58,056 nt of DNA from a virus. Location of the stretch: positions 1 through 58,056 of the IMG/VR virus record IMGVR_UViG_3300022841_000510; one strand, 5' to 3'. Under the pieces are notes generated by a model. The model was not told the DNA's origin. It saw nothing but the letters and a program-made list of their open reading frames with translations, and did not search any database. The position numbers and the translations under genes are program-made. Below, piece by piece: positions 31,567-39,361 of the stretch. Each line of letters begins with the position of its first letter. Position 1 is the first letter of the stretch.

Positions 31567-32607
31567 TTATTTTAGAGTACTCAACTTAAAAAAGTTTTCT
31601 GTAACCCATCCTTCTATATCTCTAATAAAATGATCGATTCCGTCTATTTCGTAGAGTTGTAAAAATTCTTTTTTATGAAACGGGTTGTTATCTTCAGCGA
31701 GTAGCGTTTCTATATACTCTATCTGCCTTTTATCTAATATCGGATTTTTTAAATCCATTAACTTGTATGAATTCCTTAACATAGTTTCAGCTTGTAATAC
31801 TTGCGCGTATGTTTTGTGTTGGGTAAGTTTAGCTTCACATATTTCAAAGATCTCATCTAACGTTAGGGAATGGTTTATTAGTTCTGGGAATCTCTTTAGT
31901 AAGGTTTTAGGTCCCAGTCCTCTTATTCCGTTTATTGCATCTGACTTATCCCCTAGTAAAGTTTTATATATTATAAAGTTGTCGGAATGTATTCCGAATT
32001 CATCTGCTACTTCTTTTTGTTTGTAGAACTTCTTACCTATTGGTCTATAAACTGTTACTTTGTTATTTACTAGTTGAAGGTAGTCTTTATCTGAAGATAC
32101 TATTACCACGTCTGAATTCTCTCTTTTAGGTAGTTCTACAGCCATGTATGCAATCATATCATCCGCCTCTGCTTTATCTATCATTCCGGTCTTTACTGGT
32201 AAGCATTGAAGGTAGTGTATGAGTCTTGTTACTTGGTCTATTTTAGACTCTCCTTCCTCTTCTACGTTATCGTAAGTATCCCAGTTTGTTATTCTAGTTA
32301 TACCTCTATTAGACTTGTATTCTGGTAGGAGGTTTTTTCTGTTGGTTGATGAACCTACTCCGTCGAATATTACATAAACCCCGGTCGGTTGTATTAGTTG
32401 AATTAGAGATCCTAAAGATCTTATAAACCCTGCCATCCCTCCGATTGGAACTCCTTGCTTGTTTAAGAAGTTTATTGTTGCAAAGTTTCGAAAAAAGAGG
32501 TTTAGTGCGTCTATTACTAAAACTCTTGAATGAAATTTTTTCTCTACTACAGGTGCACTTTCCTGCTCTGTAATGGTTGCGAGCATTGCTCTTAGATCCT
32601 GTGACAT
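31567..32607 (-). CDS. 5'-3' exonuclease/RNase H (FEN-1 family)
   Basis: A 346-aa FEN/T4-RNase-H-type nuclease that removes RNA primers. RVLVIDALNLFFRN has the first metal aspartate, YVIFDGVGSSTNRK follows, MIDKAEADDMIAYMA holds the acidic cluster (near 145), VVIVSSDKDYLQLV the next pair, and GDKSDAINGIRGLGPKTLLKRF the H3TH DNA-binding motif. Order and spacing are complete. It complements the phage PolA, which lacks a 5' nuclease domain. It is preceded by a terminator and a TATATTAAAG box. Confidence 0.9.
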   Translation of the reverse strand: MSQDLRAMLATITEQESAPVVEKKFHSRVLVIDALNLFFRNFATINFLNKQGVPIGGMAGFIRSLGSLIQLIQPTGVYVIFDGVGSSTNRKNLLPEYKSNRGITRITNWDTYDNVEEEGESKIDQVTRLIHYLQCLPVKTGMIDKAEADDMIAYMAVELPKRENSDVVIVSSDKDYLQLVNNKVTVYRPIGKKFYKQKEVADEFGIHSDNFIIYKTLLGDKSDAINGIRGLGPKTLLKRFPELINHSLTLDEIFEICEAKLTQHKTYAQVLQAETMLRNSYKLMDLKNPILDKRQIEYIETLLAEDNNPFHKKEFLQLYEIDGIDHFIRDIEGWVTENFFKLSTLK

Positions 32608-32613
32608 ATATTA

Positions 32614-32623
32614 CTTTAATATA
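32614..32623 (-). promoter_or_regulatory. TATATTAAAG box behind a terminator
   Basis: Perfect TATATTAAAG on the minus strand, 6 nt before the ATG at 32607 and immediately downstream of the terminator at 32625-32650. This terminator-then-box arrangement is the best local support for promoter function. Confidence 0.6.
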
Positions 32624-32624
32624 A

Positions 32625-32650
32625 CAAAAAACCCCTGCATAAGCAAGGGT
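32625..32650 (-). terminator. Intrinsic terminator
   Basis: On the minus strand ACCCTTGC and GCAGGGGT form an 8-bp stem with loop TTAT followed by a T-run. The core is identical to the terminator at 33035-33059. Confidence 0.8.
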
Positions 32651-32681
32651 AATTGTAACTTTAATTAATTATCTTTTAATA

Positions 32682-32999
32682 CTACTCTTCTTTTGTTAAG
32701 TGAAGTTGTATTAACTCTTCCATATAGTCTAAGTCGTCTAGTTCTTCAGATCTAAGCTCTTCTCCTTTTATTATAGTATCAATAAACCAGTCTTCAGACT
32801 TCCCGTACTTTTTTAAGATCGTATTTATTTCTCCATTTCCATTCTCAAAATCAGTATCGTCATAAGGAGATGTTGAATCGGTTTCTTCCAGTTCTTCAGT
32901 ACCACGTAGAGACATTTTACGTTCACTGTGTTCACCTTCTTTTTCTTCTTTTAGCAGCTTCCCTTCGGCTAAGTACTTTCGTAAATTAAAATCTTCCAT
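32682..32999 (-). CDS. Acidic hypothetical protein, 105 aa
   Basis: A highly acidic protein (MEDFNLRKYLAEGKLLKEE at the start; EELEETDSTSPYDDTDFENGN in the middle). The opening resembles the basic/helical N-terminus of other small proteins here. It stands alone between two near-identical terminators and has its own TATTTATAAA box, so it is independently expressed. Function unknown. Confidence 0.55.
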   Translation of the reverse strand: MEDFNLRKYLAEGKLLKEEKEGEHSERKMSLRGTEELEETDSTSPYDDTDFENGNGEINTILKKYGKSEDWFIDTIIKGEELRSEELDDLDYMEELIQLHLTKEE

Positions 33000-33011
33000 A
33001 TTTTCTTATGT

Positions 33012-33021
33012 TTTATAAATA
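33012..33021 (-). promoter_or_regulatory. TATTTATAAA box
   Basis: The minus strand reads TATTTATAAA 12 nt before the ATG at 32999, just after the terminator at 33035-33059. Late-type box in the replication region. Confidence 0.45.
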
Positions 33022-33034
33022 TACTTAAAGATAA

Positions 33035-33059
33035 TAAAAAACCCCTGCATAAGCAAGGG
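33035..33059 (-). terminator. Intrinsic terminator
   Basis: CCCTTGC and GCAGGGG stem with loop TTAT and six T on the minus strand. It ends the uvsX/ssb transcript. A copy of the same hairpin is at 32625-32650. Confidence 0.8.
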
Positions 33060-33087
33060 CTTCTTTTCAGTTATGTGTTATACTAAC

Positions 33088-34137
33088 TTAGATACTCTCT
33101 TCTAGTTCTTCTACTATTTCAAAGTCTCCTCCTCCTAGTATTCTCTCCCAGTTTTCTTGGTTGGTTGCTTTATAGTCCTTAAGTGCTTTATCATCGTCTA
33201 GTATGAAACCGTGAGGGGTCATAATAATCTTACCTCGAGTTGTAAGCCCGTTAATATGATTCTTATCTATCTGAATATTAGCTCTCTTAGCGAACTCTAT
33301 CTGTTTTCCGTTCTTCACTGCTTTTATCTTAGAAGTTCCGGCATTAGATATATTTCCGAATGTAATTATTAAAGTAGAGTCGTACCAGAGAGTCTTACCT
33401 CCTTTGTTCTCTAACTTAGGTTGTCCCATCGGGTTATCCGGTTTTGCAGTCCATACCTTGTTTACTACTACTAGTGAATTTGTATATGGACAAGATTCCT
33501 TCCTAGACATTACAATTCGTTGATTTACCTGATTACCAAATTGAGTAGACATTGCTCCTGCATTCCATTCGTTATTGTTCTTATTAGAACGTACTGATAG
33601 TTCACACGGTACAGATCCTACAGAATCCCATAGGAATAAAAGGTCGTAAGGAAGTGCTCCTTTTTTCTGCTCGTCAATTAGATCTAAGATAAAGCTAGCT
33701 ACGTCTTCTATTGTATTTAGAGTTTCTCTATCTACGTAAATAAAAGTTCCTCGGTAATCTAAAACCTCTCCTGTTTGTTCGTCTACTACCTCCTCTACCT
33801 GTAATCCCATCTGGATAGCATGCTCCCAGTTCCATTTCATCTCTGTGATGATAAAAACAGGGAGTATTCCTACCTTCTGTGCAGATATTGCTGCTTCCAA
33901 TAGTGCAGTGGACTTTCCAGTGTCTGAGTGCCCTCTTAACATGGTTATATGCCCCATAGGGATACCCGGTATAGAAGTGACTTCTTGAAACGCTGGAGAT
34001 AAAGGGATCCACTTTTGGTCTTTAAACCTGACGTTTTTACTTAGCATCTTACTATCTTTGAACTTTTCCAGGTTAAACCCTTTTTTAAGTTCGGCGGATA
34101 CGGCTGCTGTTAGTGATTTACTTTGTGTCTTCGCCAT
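33088..34137 (-). CDS. uvsX: UvsX/RecA-type recombinase
   Basis: A 349-aa RecA-fold ATPase. Walker A is GHSDTGKST (69-77). LLFLWDSVGSV (near 168-178) is Walker B. ELSVRSNKNNNEWNAGAMSTQFGNQVNQRIV includes loop L1. SLVVVNKVW and NPMGQPKLENKGGKTLWY match L2 and the following strand of UvsX/RecA. The C-terminus is acidic. It promotes strand exchange in recombination-dependent replication. It follows the SSB by 7 nt, so partner proteins are made together. Confidence 0.9.
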   Translation of the reverse strand: MAKTQSKSLTAAVSAELKKGFNLEKFKDSKMLSKNVRFKDQKWIPLSPAFQEVTSIPGIPMGHITMLRGHSDTGKSTALLEAAISAQKVGILPVFIITEMKWNWEHAIQMGLQVEEVVDEQTGEVLDYRGTFIYVDRETLNTIEDVASFILDLIDEQKKGALPYDLLFLWDSVGSVPCELSVRSNKNNNEWNAGAMSTQFGNQVNQRIVMSRKESCPYTNSLVVVNKVWTAKPDNPMGQPKLENKGGKTLWYDSTLIITFGNISNAGTSKIKAVKNGKQIEFAKRANIQIDKNHINGLTTRGKIIMTPHGFILDDDKALKDYKATNQENWERILGGGDFEIVEELEESI

Positions 34138-34144
34138 AGTTTAC

Positions 34145-34972
34145 TTAAAACGGTAGGTCGTCGTTTTTTCCGTTAAAAAGACTATCAAACTTATCTTCTT
34201 TAGATTCTTTAGGTTTACCTTGTTTTTCTAGAGAGAACTTATTCGTAGGTGATGAAGGTGTTTCAAAAGCTACATCAGGTATCTTGCTTTCAGAAGTATC
34301 TTCGTCTGGCGCTAAATATTCGTGTAGTATCTCTTTCATCCTGTCAAATTCCATCTTAGTAAAAGATTCTATTGGATCAGGTTGATTTTCAAGTAGTATC
34401 TTTACTGTTTCGTTCTCTTCTGCTAAAGGAGTTTGTGCAGTCCTAGGTCGTAGTGTTGTTTTACTATATCCTGTACCTGTTTGTGTTGAATCTACGGTAG
34501 TCAATGTTAGATCTCTACCGGTAAGAATATCAGTATAGTCTCCTATGTCTTCGTCCTCTACCATAGAGAGTAGTTCCATGTAGATCTCTTTTCCGAAACC
34601 CCACAACCTAACGCCTTCGTCTTCCTTACCTCTTACGATTACAGGAACGAATACTCTCATCTTAGGTTCTAACTTTCTTGCAAGTCTCCAATTTTCCTTA
34701 TCATTGGTTTCTCTTAATTGTTTAACGAATTCAACTATCGGATCCTTATCTCCTGTATTAATAGGTGAGAACATTGGGAACTTATGTATACCGTAATGGA
34801 AATACAATTCCGAAAATGGATTCGACTTGTTAAACTTGGAAGGTAGTATTCTAATAACTTCCTTACCTACGCTTGGTCTAAAGAATATATCTTTAGAGCT
34901 TTTCCCTGAAGAGCTAGCGTTTTTTTGAGTTTGCAAAGCTTGTAGCTTCGACTTAATTTCACTTATGTTCAT
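34145..34972 (-). CDS. gp32-like single-strand DNA-binding protein
   Basis: A 275-aa protein with the T4 gp32 layout. A basic N-terminal arm contains LQALQTQKNASSSGKSS. The core OB-fold follows with FFRPSVGKEVIRILPSKFNKSNPFSELYFHYGIHKFPMFSPIN. VRLWGFGKEIYMELLSMVEDED lies near 125-145. An acidic tail ends KFDSLFNGKNDDLPF, the conserved protein-binding tip of phage and bacterial SSBs. The zinc cysteines of T4 gp32 are absent. It coats single strands for replication and for loading of UvsX. Confidence 0.85.
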   Translation of the reverse strand: MNISEIKSKLQALQTQKNASSSGKSSKDIFFRPSVGKEVIRILPSKFNKSNPFSELYFHYGIHKFPMFSPINTGDKDPIVEFVKQLRETNDKENWRLARKLEPKMRVFVPVIVRGKEDEGVRLWGFGKEIYMELLSMVEDEDIGDYTDILTGRDLTLTTVDSTQTGTGYSKTTLRPRTAQTPLAEENETVKILLENQPDPIESFTKMEFDRMKEILHEYLAPDEDTSESKIPDVAFETPSSPTNKFSLEKQGKPKESKEDKFDSLFNGKNDDLPF

Positions 34973-34988
34973 TAGTATAACTTATTTA

Positions 34989-34998
34989 ATTTAATATA
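34989..34998 (-). promoter_or_regulatory. TATATTAAAT box upstream of the SSB gene
   Basis: A one-base variant of TATATTAAAG, 16 nt before the ATG at 34972. Confidence 0.45.
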
Positions 34999-35024
34999 GA
35001 GCTTATTTTACTAGAAAGCAACTT

Positions 35025-35450
35025 TTATTGTACGTTTCTTATTTCGTAAATCTTTGTTTTTACTAGTTTTAAATTTCCTTGTGTTGTTAGTAGTATTGTA
35101 TTTTTATAATGGTTCCAGTTTACTCTGAATCTTGTATCCACTACTCCTCCGTTTAACTCTTTTATAAGTTCGTTAAGAGCGTTTATCGTATATAACGTGT
35201 TTGAGGTTTTTTTCCGATGCACTAGAATTGTGTTGTCTGGAAGGGTATCTATATTAGGTTCTTCTAGATTATACGTGCAGGCTAATTCTTCTGAATCTTT
35301 TACCTCTAATACGAATATCTTTCCGTAGAGTATAGAGTGTCTTGAGGTAATATCTTCGATAAAGTAATTTAAGTCCTCAACTTGTACGAAAGTACACAGT
35401 AGTTTATTCTTTAACATCTCCTGATTTTTTATTATTTCTTTATCATACAT
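35025..35450 (-). CDS. Hypothetical protein, 141 aa
   Basis: I choose the ATG at 35450 (MYDKEIIKNQEM), 1 nt after the upstream stop. The ATG at 35489 would overlap the polymerase-like gene by 38 nt. The product contains ITSRHSILYGKIFVLEVKD and HRKKTSNTLYTINALNELIKELNGG, then VDTRFRVNWNHYKNTILL. This pattern occurs in unannotated proteins of T4-like phages. It is alpha/beta with no catalytic motif visible. Its place between the second polymerase and SSB suggests a replication role (inference). Confidence 0.6.
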   Translation of the reverse strand: MYDKEIIKNQEMLKNKLLCTFVQVEDLNYFIEDITSRHSILYGKIFVLEVKDSEELACTYNLEEPNIDTLPDNTILVHRKKTSNTLYTINALNELIKELNGGVVDTRFRVNWNHYKNTILLTTQGNLKLVKTKIYEIRNVQ

Positions 35451-35451
35451 A

Positions 35452-36723
35452 TTAGAAGGGGTGTAAAGAGTTATAGTTTTTTCCAACATTCATTGTTATT
35501 TTTAAATTCTCGTTCTTAAAGACGTCTACTATTTTACGTAGGGTTCCTGTATCTTCCTCTGCTAGGTCTAGTAGTATTGCATCATAAGTATACAGTACGA
35601 TCTTAGACCGTTTATCTTCTAAAAGATAGAGTATTTTCTCTATTAAGCCAACATTACTTACAGTTTCGTAATTTTGTATGATGTAGTTAAATAGCTTTTG
35701 AGGGTTCATATTAAGTAGATCTTTACTGTGAAACCTGTACTTATTATCTACTCCGTCTACATAACCCTGTGCTTTATATTTACTCCAAAGCTCATCTATG
35801 TATTTAGTTGTTAGTTTAAAAAAGGGGAAATCTTGATACTGTTTAAATACATTACCGTATAGTTGCTTAAATACTAGTTTCTTAGATTCACCCCTATCCA
35901 TTCCGTAAATTTTACCAAAGTCTTCGTATATATCTCCGGTAGGTGATTCATAGTTTACTAGTTTTGATATTAAGGTAGGGTGGTAGGCGACTAGATCTAT
36001 CTCCATTAAGAGGTCATTTCTAGGTATGAATACGCTTCTACATCCGTTTTCTTTATTAAGTGCTGCGAAATTAATACTATTAAAGTTGTTAGATGGCCTG
36101 CCTGTAGTATTATTAAGGCGATACTGTGTTAAGATGTAGTTGTCATATAGGTTTAGAAAGGGTCTCTCTATGTTAAAATAGTCTCCTACTGTACCGTTCA
36201 TCTTTAACCCGTTTCTTTCTATACCCCAGAATATACCTTCTACCTTTCTACGGAAATCGTCGGGTTTAAAAGAGCTAAGTACTTCTAAGTATTGCTTTGA
36301 TATTTTCTCACAGTATTCGTAATGTTTCACTATCGGCACTATGTTTCCTTGGTCCGGGTCGTTATAGTATCTCCTGGAGAAGTAGTTTAATGCTTGTACT
36401 GTTTCTTCTTTTATTATAGGGAGGGTGGTAGTTTCTTTACTCTGGTGAAAGTACCTAAAAGCTTTACCGTCCGGTGTATAGACTGTATCTATGTCGTTTA
36501 ACCACTCTTTAACTTTTATAGGGTCTATTTTCATAGCTTCACTGTGTAAGAAGTTCAAAAGGTATCCTTCTTCAGTCTGTATATCTTTTACATATAAACC
36601 TAGGGGGGAGTATATAGCCGGGTGTCCGTCCGGGTGCCTATTAATAGGTATAGCTATTATATTTGCTAGCTTAACGCTTTTTAGTTCATCGAACTGCTCT
36701 TGTGTCTCTATTAACCAAAACAT
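35452..36723 (-). CDS. Divergent family A DNA polymerase-like protein (second PolA)
   Basis: A 423-aa protein. Residues 1-170 match nothing I know and contain no exonuclease DxE motif. The C-terminal half has family A polymerase features in order. GRPSNNFNSINF (208-219) precedes motif A MEIDLVAYHPTL (D243), though the usual glutamate is lost. Motif B R277-GES-K281-KLV-F285-KQL-Y289-G290 fits the O-helix pattern RxxxKxxxFxxxYG exactly. Motif C is LYTYDAILL (D381, YD where HD is usual). Both metal aspartates are present. It may be an active accessory polymerase or a structural paralogue. It differs strongly from the full PolA at 15.5-17.9 kb. Confidence 0.75.
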   Translation of the reverse strand: MFWLIETQEQFDELKSVKLANIIAIPINRHPDGHPAIYSPLGLYVKDIQTEEGYLLNFLHSEAMKIDPIKVKEWLNDIDTVYTPDGKAFRYFHQSKETTTLPIIKEETVQALNYFSRRYYNDPDQGNIVPIVKHYEYCEKISKQYLEVLSSFKPDDFRRKVEGIFWGIERNGLKMNGTVGDYFNIERPFLNLYDNYILTQYRLNNTTGRPSNNFNSINFAALNKENGCRSVFIPRNDLLMEIDLVAYHPTLISKLVNYESPTGDIYEDFGKIYGMDRGESKKLVFKQLYGNVFKQYQDFPFFKLTTKYIDELWSKYKAQGYVDGVDNKYRFHSKDLLNMNPQKLFNYIIQNYETVSNVGLIEKILYLLEDKRSKIVLYTYDAILLDLAEEDTGTLRKIVDVFKNENLKITMNVGKNYNSLHPF

Positions 36724-36731
36724 AACCTTTT

Positions 36732-36741
36732 CTTTAATATA
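36732..36741 (-). promoter_or_regulatory. TATATTAAAG box upstream of the second polymerase
   Basis: Perfect minus-strand TATATTAAAG, 8 nt before the ATG at 36723. It marks the right edge of the replication module. Confidence 0.55.
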
Positions 36742-36765
36742 AGAAAAGTAGGTCGGGTATACAAC

Positions 36766-37356
36766 TTAGACTGTGAACTCGGTATAATTTGTAATGTACT
36801 GTGAGAGACCGTATACTTTAAACCTGCCTTCTACTAGAGTTACCATTCTTCTATTAATGCCTTCTAAATCTACACCAGAGGTCGTCCACGTTAATTGAAA
36901 TGGAATGTATATACCCCAATTGTATGAGGCGTTTTTAGATTGTACCATCTCATAATCTTCCTTACTTACTTCTGTAAATATTGCGTTATTTGTTCTTCTT
37001 AAGAAGTAGCGGGTAAAGGAAGGGAAGTTACCTAATGGTTTACTATATTGAGGTTCTATTAGTTCGAGGTTCGGTCTTTCAATTTGCTGCTTCTCTCTAA
37101 TATAATCATACGTGGTATTTGATACTATATCTGTAGCTTGTACTGTTGAGGTATCTCCGGTACTGTCTGCAAAGATTGTAGCGTTCGAAGGTTTAAGTCT
37201 TCGTTGTTGACCATCGCTAGGTGTCTTACCTGTGGTAATATTGCCGTTTGAAAGTATATGGTATTCTCCTATATAAGGTTGTTCCGTATCTACATAGACA
37301 AGTTCGTTTCCATTTGTAAATAAGTCGGTTATTATTTTAGATTTCGGATAGTACAT
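36766..37356 (-). CDS. Virion-associated hypothetical protein, 196 aa
   Basis: A 196-aa protein starting MYYPKSKIITDLFTNGNELV, beta-rich, with SNGNITTGKTPSDGQQRRL and NPGIYIPF-like strands (YNWGIYIPFQL). It is the last gene of the virion operon, 13 nt from the hub-peptidase gene. Proteins of this kind sit at the end of baseplate clusters in T4-like phages of Bacteroidota, but the exact role is not known. Confidence 0.5.
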   Translation of the reverse strand: MYYPKSKIITDLFTNGNELVYVDTEQPYIGEYHILSNGNITTGKTPSDGQQRRLKPSNATIFADSTGDTSTVQATDIVSNTTYDYIREKQQIERPNLELIEPQYSKPLGNFPSFTRYFLRRTNNAIFTEVSKEDYEMVQSKNASYNWGIYIPFQLTWTTSGVDLEGINRRMVTLVEGRFKVYGLSQYITNYTEFTV

Positions 37357-37369
37357 TTTACATTTATTT

Positions 37370-39361
37370 TTAGGTACCTGTCTTTATTTCTCCTGGGTTT
37401 ATATTTTGCCAATGCCAGGCTTCCCAGTTCTCAAGGTCTTTTTTGTCTTTCCAGTTTGGTAACCTTTTAAAACCGTATTTCCCAGCATTTACCTTAAGCC
37501 ATTTATATTGCGACATATCTACTTTCAGCTTTGTTCCACTACTATTTGCAAAATCTATTGCCATACCGAATCCGTGTTTTGATGTTCCAGCAGTAGCTGC
37601 TTTTGCTCCGTCACCGGCTTTTAACCACAAGTCCTTAATAGCTACTTGATTTTCAAAAGTTCTATATGCAGAATTTATACGCATTGGAGTGTTTGGATTA
37701 TCTTTACTGTATGCTGTGAGCATTTTCTCTAAGTTTGACATTACCGGTCTTAATAACCTTATCCTACCTTTATCGCTCGTTAAGGTACTACCTTTCCACT
37801 TATTATAAGGGAATAATTCTTTATTTAGTTCTCTCATATACTCAGCAGGAACTTCACCGTTTATAACAGCTTTTTTTGTTGCGTTTACAGTAAGTATTGT
37901 AATAGCTTGCTTATCATTCTTATCAGGCTTTGCTATGGTTTGAGTTTTTTCTAAGTTTAATTGAGGGGCAAAAGCTTCTTCATTACTAAGTCTTGTTGCT
38001 CTATCTGCAGGTAGTGCTTCTAATCCCATTATAGAAGATATGGTTGTTACCCATTTTGAATTATCTACAGTATGACTTACGCCGGTTACTGTAAAGTCAT
38101 ACTTCTGGTCGTACGAAAAGGGAAGTACGTCGTCTGTAATTTTAAACTTTTGGAATATCTTTATTCCGCTTATTCCGTATATGGATAGGTTTAATTTTAT
38201 TGGTATGAACCCTGTGCTTGTTTGGTTTGTTTCTGTGAATGCTCCTAGTAGGTATTTGTAAAGCTCTACTGGTATATTCTCCATACCTTCTTTACTATTC
38301 GACTCTAAACTTATATGACTAAAAATACCGTCTGTACCGGGTTGTTGGTTTAATGCTAGTTTTGCGTAGGCATCTAAGTTTCCTTCGAATTTACTTAAGG
38401 CTTTCTTAGCTCTCTCTTCTTTCTTTGTTACTGCTGCTACTTTGACCTGCTCTCCTATTTGTTTACTCGGATACACTCTATCGGTTAACCCTTTACTTAG
38501 TCTCGAGAAAGATACAGCTTCCTCTCCTAATACTTCTCCCTGCGCTTGAGCTCCGGTAGAGATTACAGTAGCAAGGTCAGGGGTAATGGAGGATTGTGCA
38601 GATATGTTTGTAACCATGCTTTTCAATCCTTGAGCTTGTATAGTTACTGCTTTGTACTGGTCGACGTTTGAACTCTTCGAAAGACCTTTTATACGTACTT
38701 GTTGAAAATCTACTATAGTTAGTATATTCTGAATACCGTCTACATCTCCTACTACTTGTAGGTCGTTAACACTTCCTAAGGCTTTAGTTACCCCGTCGCA
38801 TATACTTTGTAAGAATTCACGTATTGAGACTTTATTACTTTCATTATCGCTTAACTTATGTAGTTGTCCGGAAAGGAATGCAGCATTTATGTAGATGTTG
38901 TTTATATTACCTATAGTAGGAAAAATATAAGTTAGGTTTGAATCGGTAGATACCTTTTGTCCGTCTGAATCTAGAGATTCTTTAAGAGTCCTAAGTCGGC
39001 TTTGGTTAAATGCGCTTATATCGTTAAAAGGTGCTGGTAGAGTTGCGTTTCGTTCTAATCGTGGACTCCGGAATAATGTACCTTGTGTTGTATTAAGGTA
39101 TGTGTTCCGTATGTAGCATTTTTGTAGATTGGCGGACAAAGAGGTAGAGAACATAAACATAGGTTTATCAGATTCGAAGTCTATTTTTATTAATTCTTCA
39201 GTGTCTGAGAATAAGTTTACATTACTGTTTGTCCATTCTAAAAGAGCTTTAAAGGAGAGGTATACTTCTAACCCTCCATCTGCATACTCTATGGCGTTAA
39301 AACCTCCGTATGTTTTCTCCTTTATTTTGTTTATAAAGTCTGTATTGCTTTCTGTGCTCAT
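37370..39361 (-). CDS. Baseplate hub-like protein with C-terminal M15 (VanY-type) peptidase
   Basis: A 663-aa protein. Residues 1-500 are unfamiliar and beta-rich, with KPMFMFSTSLSANL near 50, a mix of strands and a helix near 300-330, and NLSIYGISGIKIFQKF near 390, like tail hub proteins. Residues about 550-663 are a metallopeptidase of the D-Ala-D-Ala/L-Ala-D-Glu type: NSAYRTFENQVAI, SKHGFGMAIDF (zinc H596 and D603) and WEAWHWQ (zinc H650). It probably cuts cross-links during infection. It lies among baseplate genes and overlaps its neighbour by one base. Confidence 0.75.
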   Translation of the reverse strand: MSTESNTDFINKIKEKTYGGFNAIEYADGGLEVYLSFKALLEWTNSNVNLFSDTEELIKIDFESDKPMFMFSTSLSANLQKCYIRNTYLNTTQGTLFRSPRLERNATLPAPFNDISAFNQSRLRTLKESLDSDGQKVSTDSNLTYIFPTIGNINNIYINAAFLSGQLHKLSDNESNKVSIREFLQSICDGVTKALGSVNDLQVVGDVDGIQNILTIVDFQQVRIKGLSKSSNVDQYKAVTIQAQGLKSMVTNISAQSSITPDLATVISTGAQAQGEVLGEEAVSFSRLSKGLTDRVYPSKQIGEQVKVAAVTKKEERAKKALSKFEGNLDAYAKLALNQQPGTDGIFSHISLESNSKEGMENIPVELYKYLLGAFTETNQTSTGFIPIKLNLSIYGISGIKIFQKFKITDDVLPFSYDQKYDFTVTGVSHTVDNSKWVTTISSIMGLEALPADRATRLSNEEAFAPQLNLEKTQTIAKPDKNDKQAITILTVNATKKAVINGEVPAEYMRELNKELFPYNKWKGSTLTSDKGRIRLLRPVMSNLEKMLTAYSKDNPNTPMRINSAYRTFENQVAIKDLWLKAGDGAKAATAGTSKHGFGMAIDFANSSGTKLKVDMSQYKWLKVNAGKYGFKRLPNWKDKKDLENWEAWHWQNINPGEIKTGT

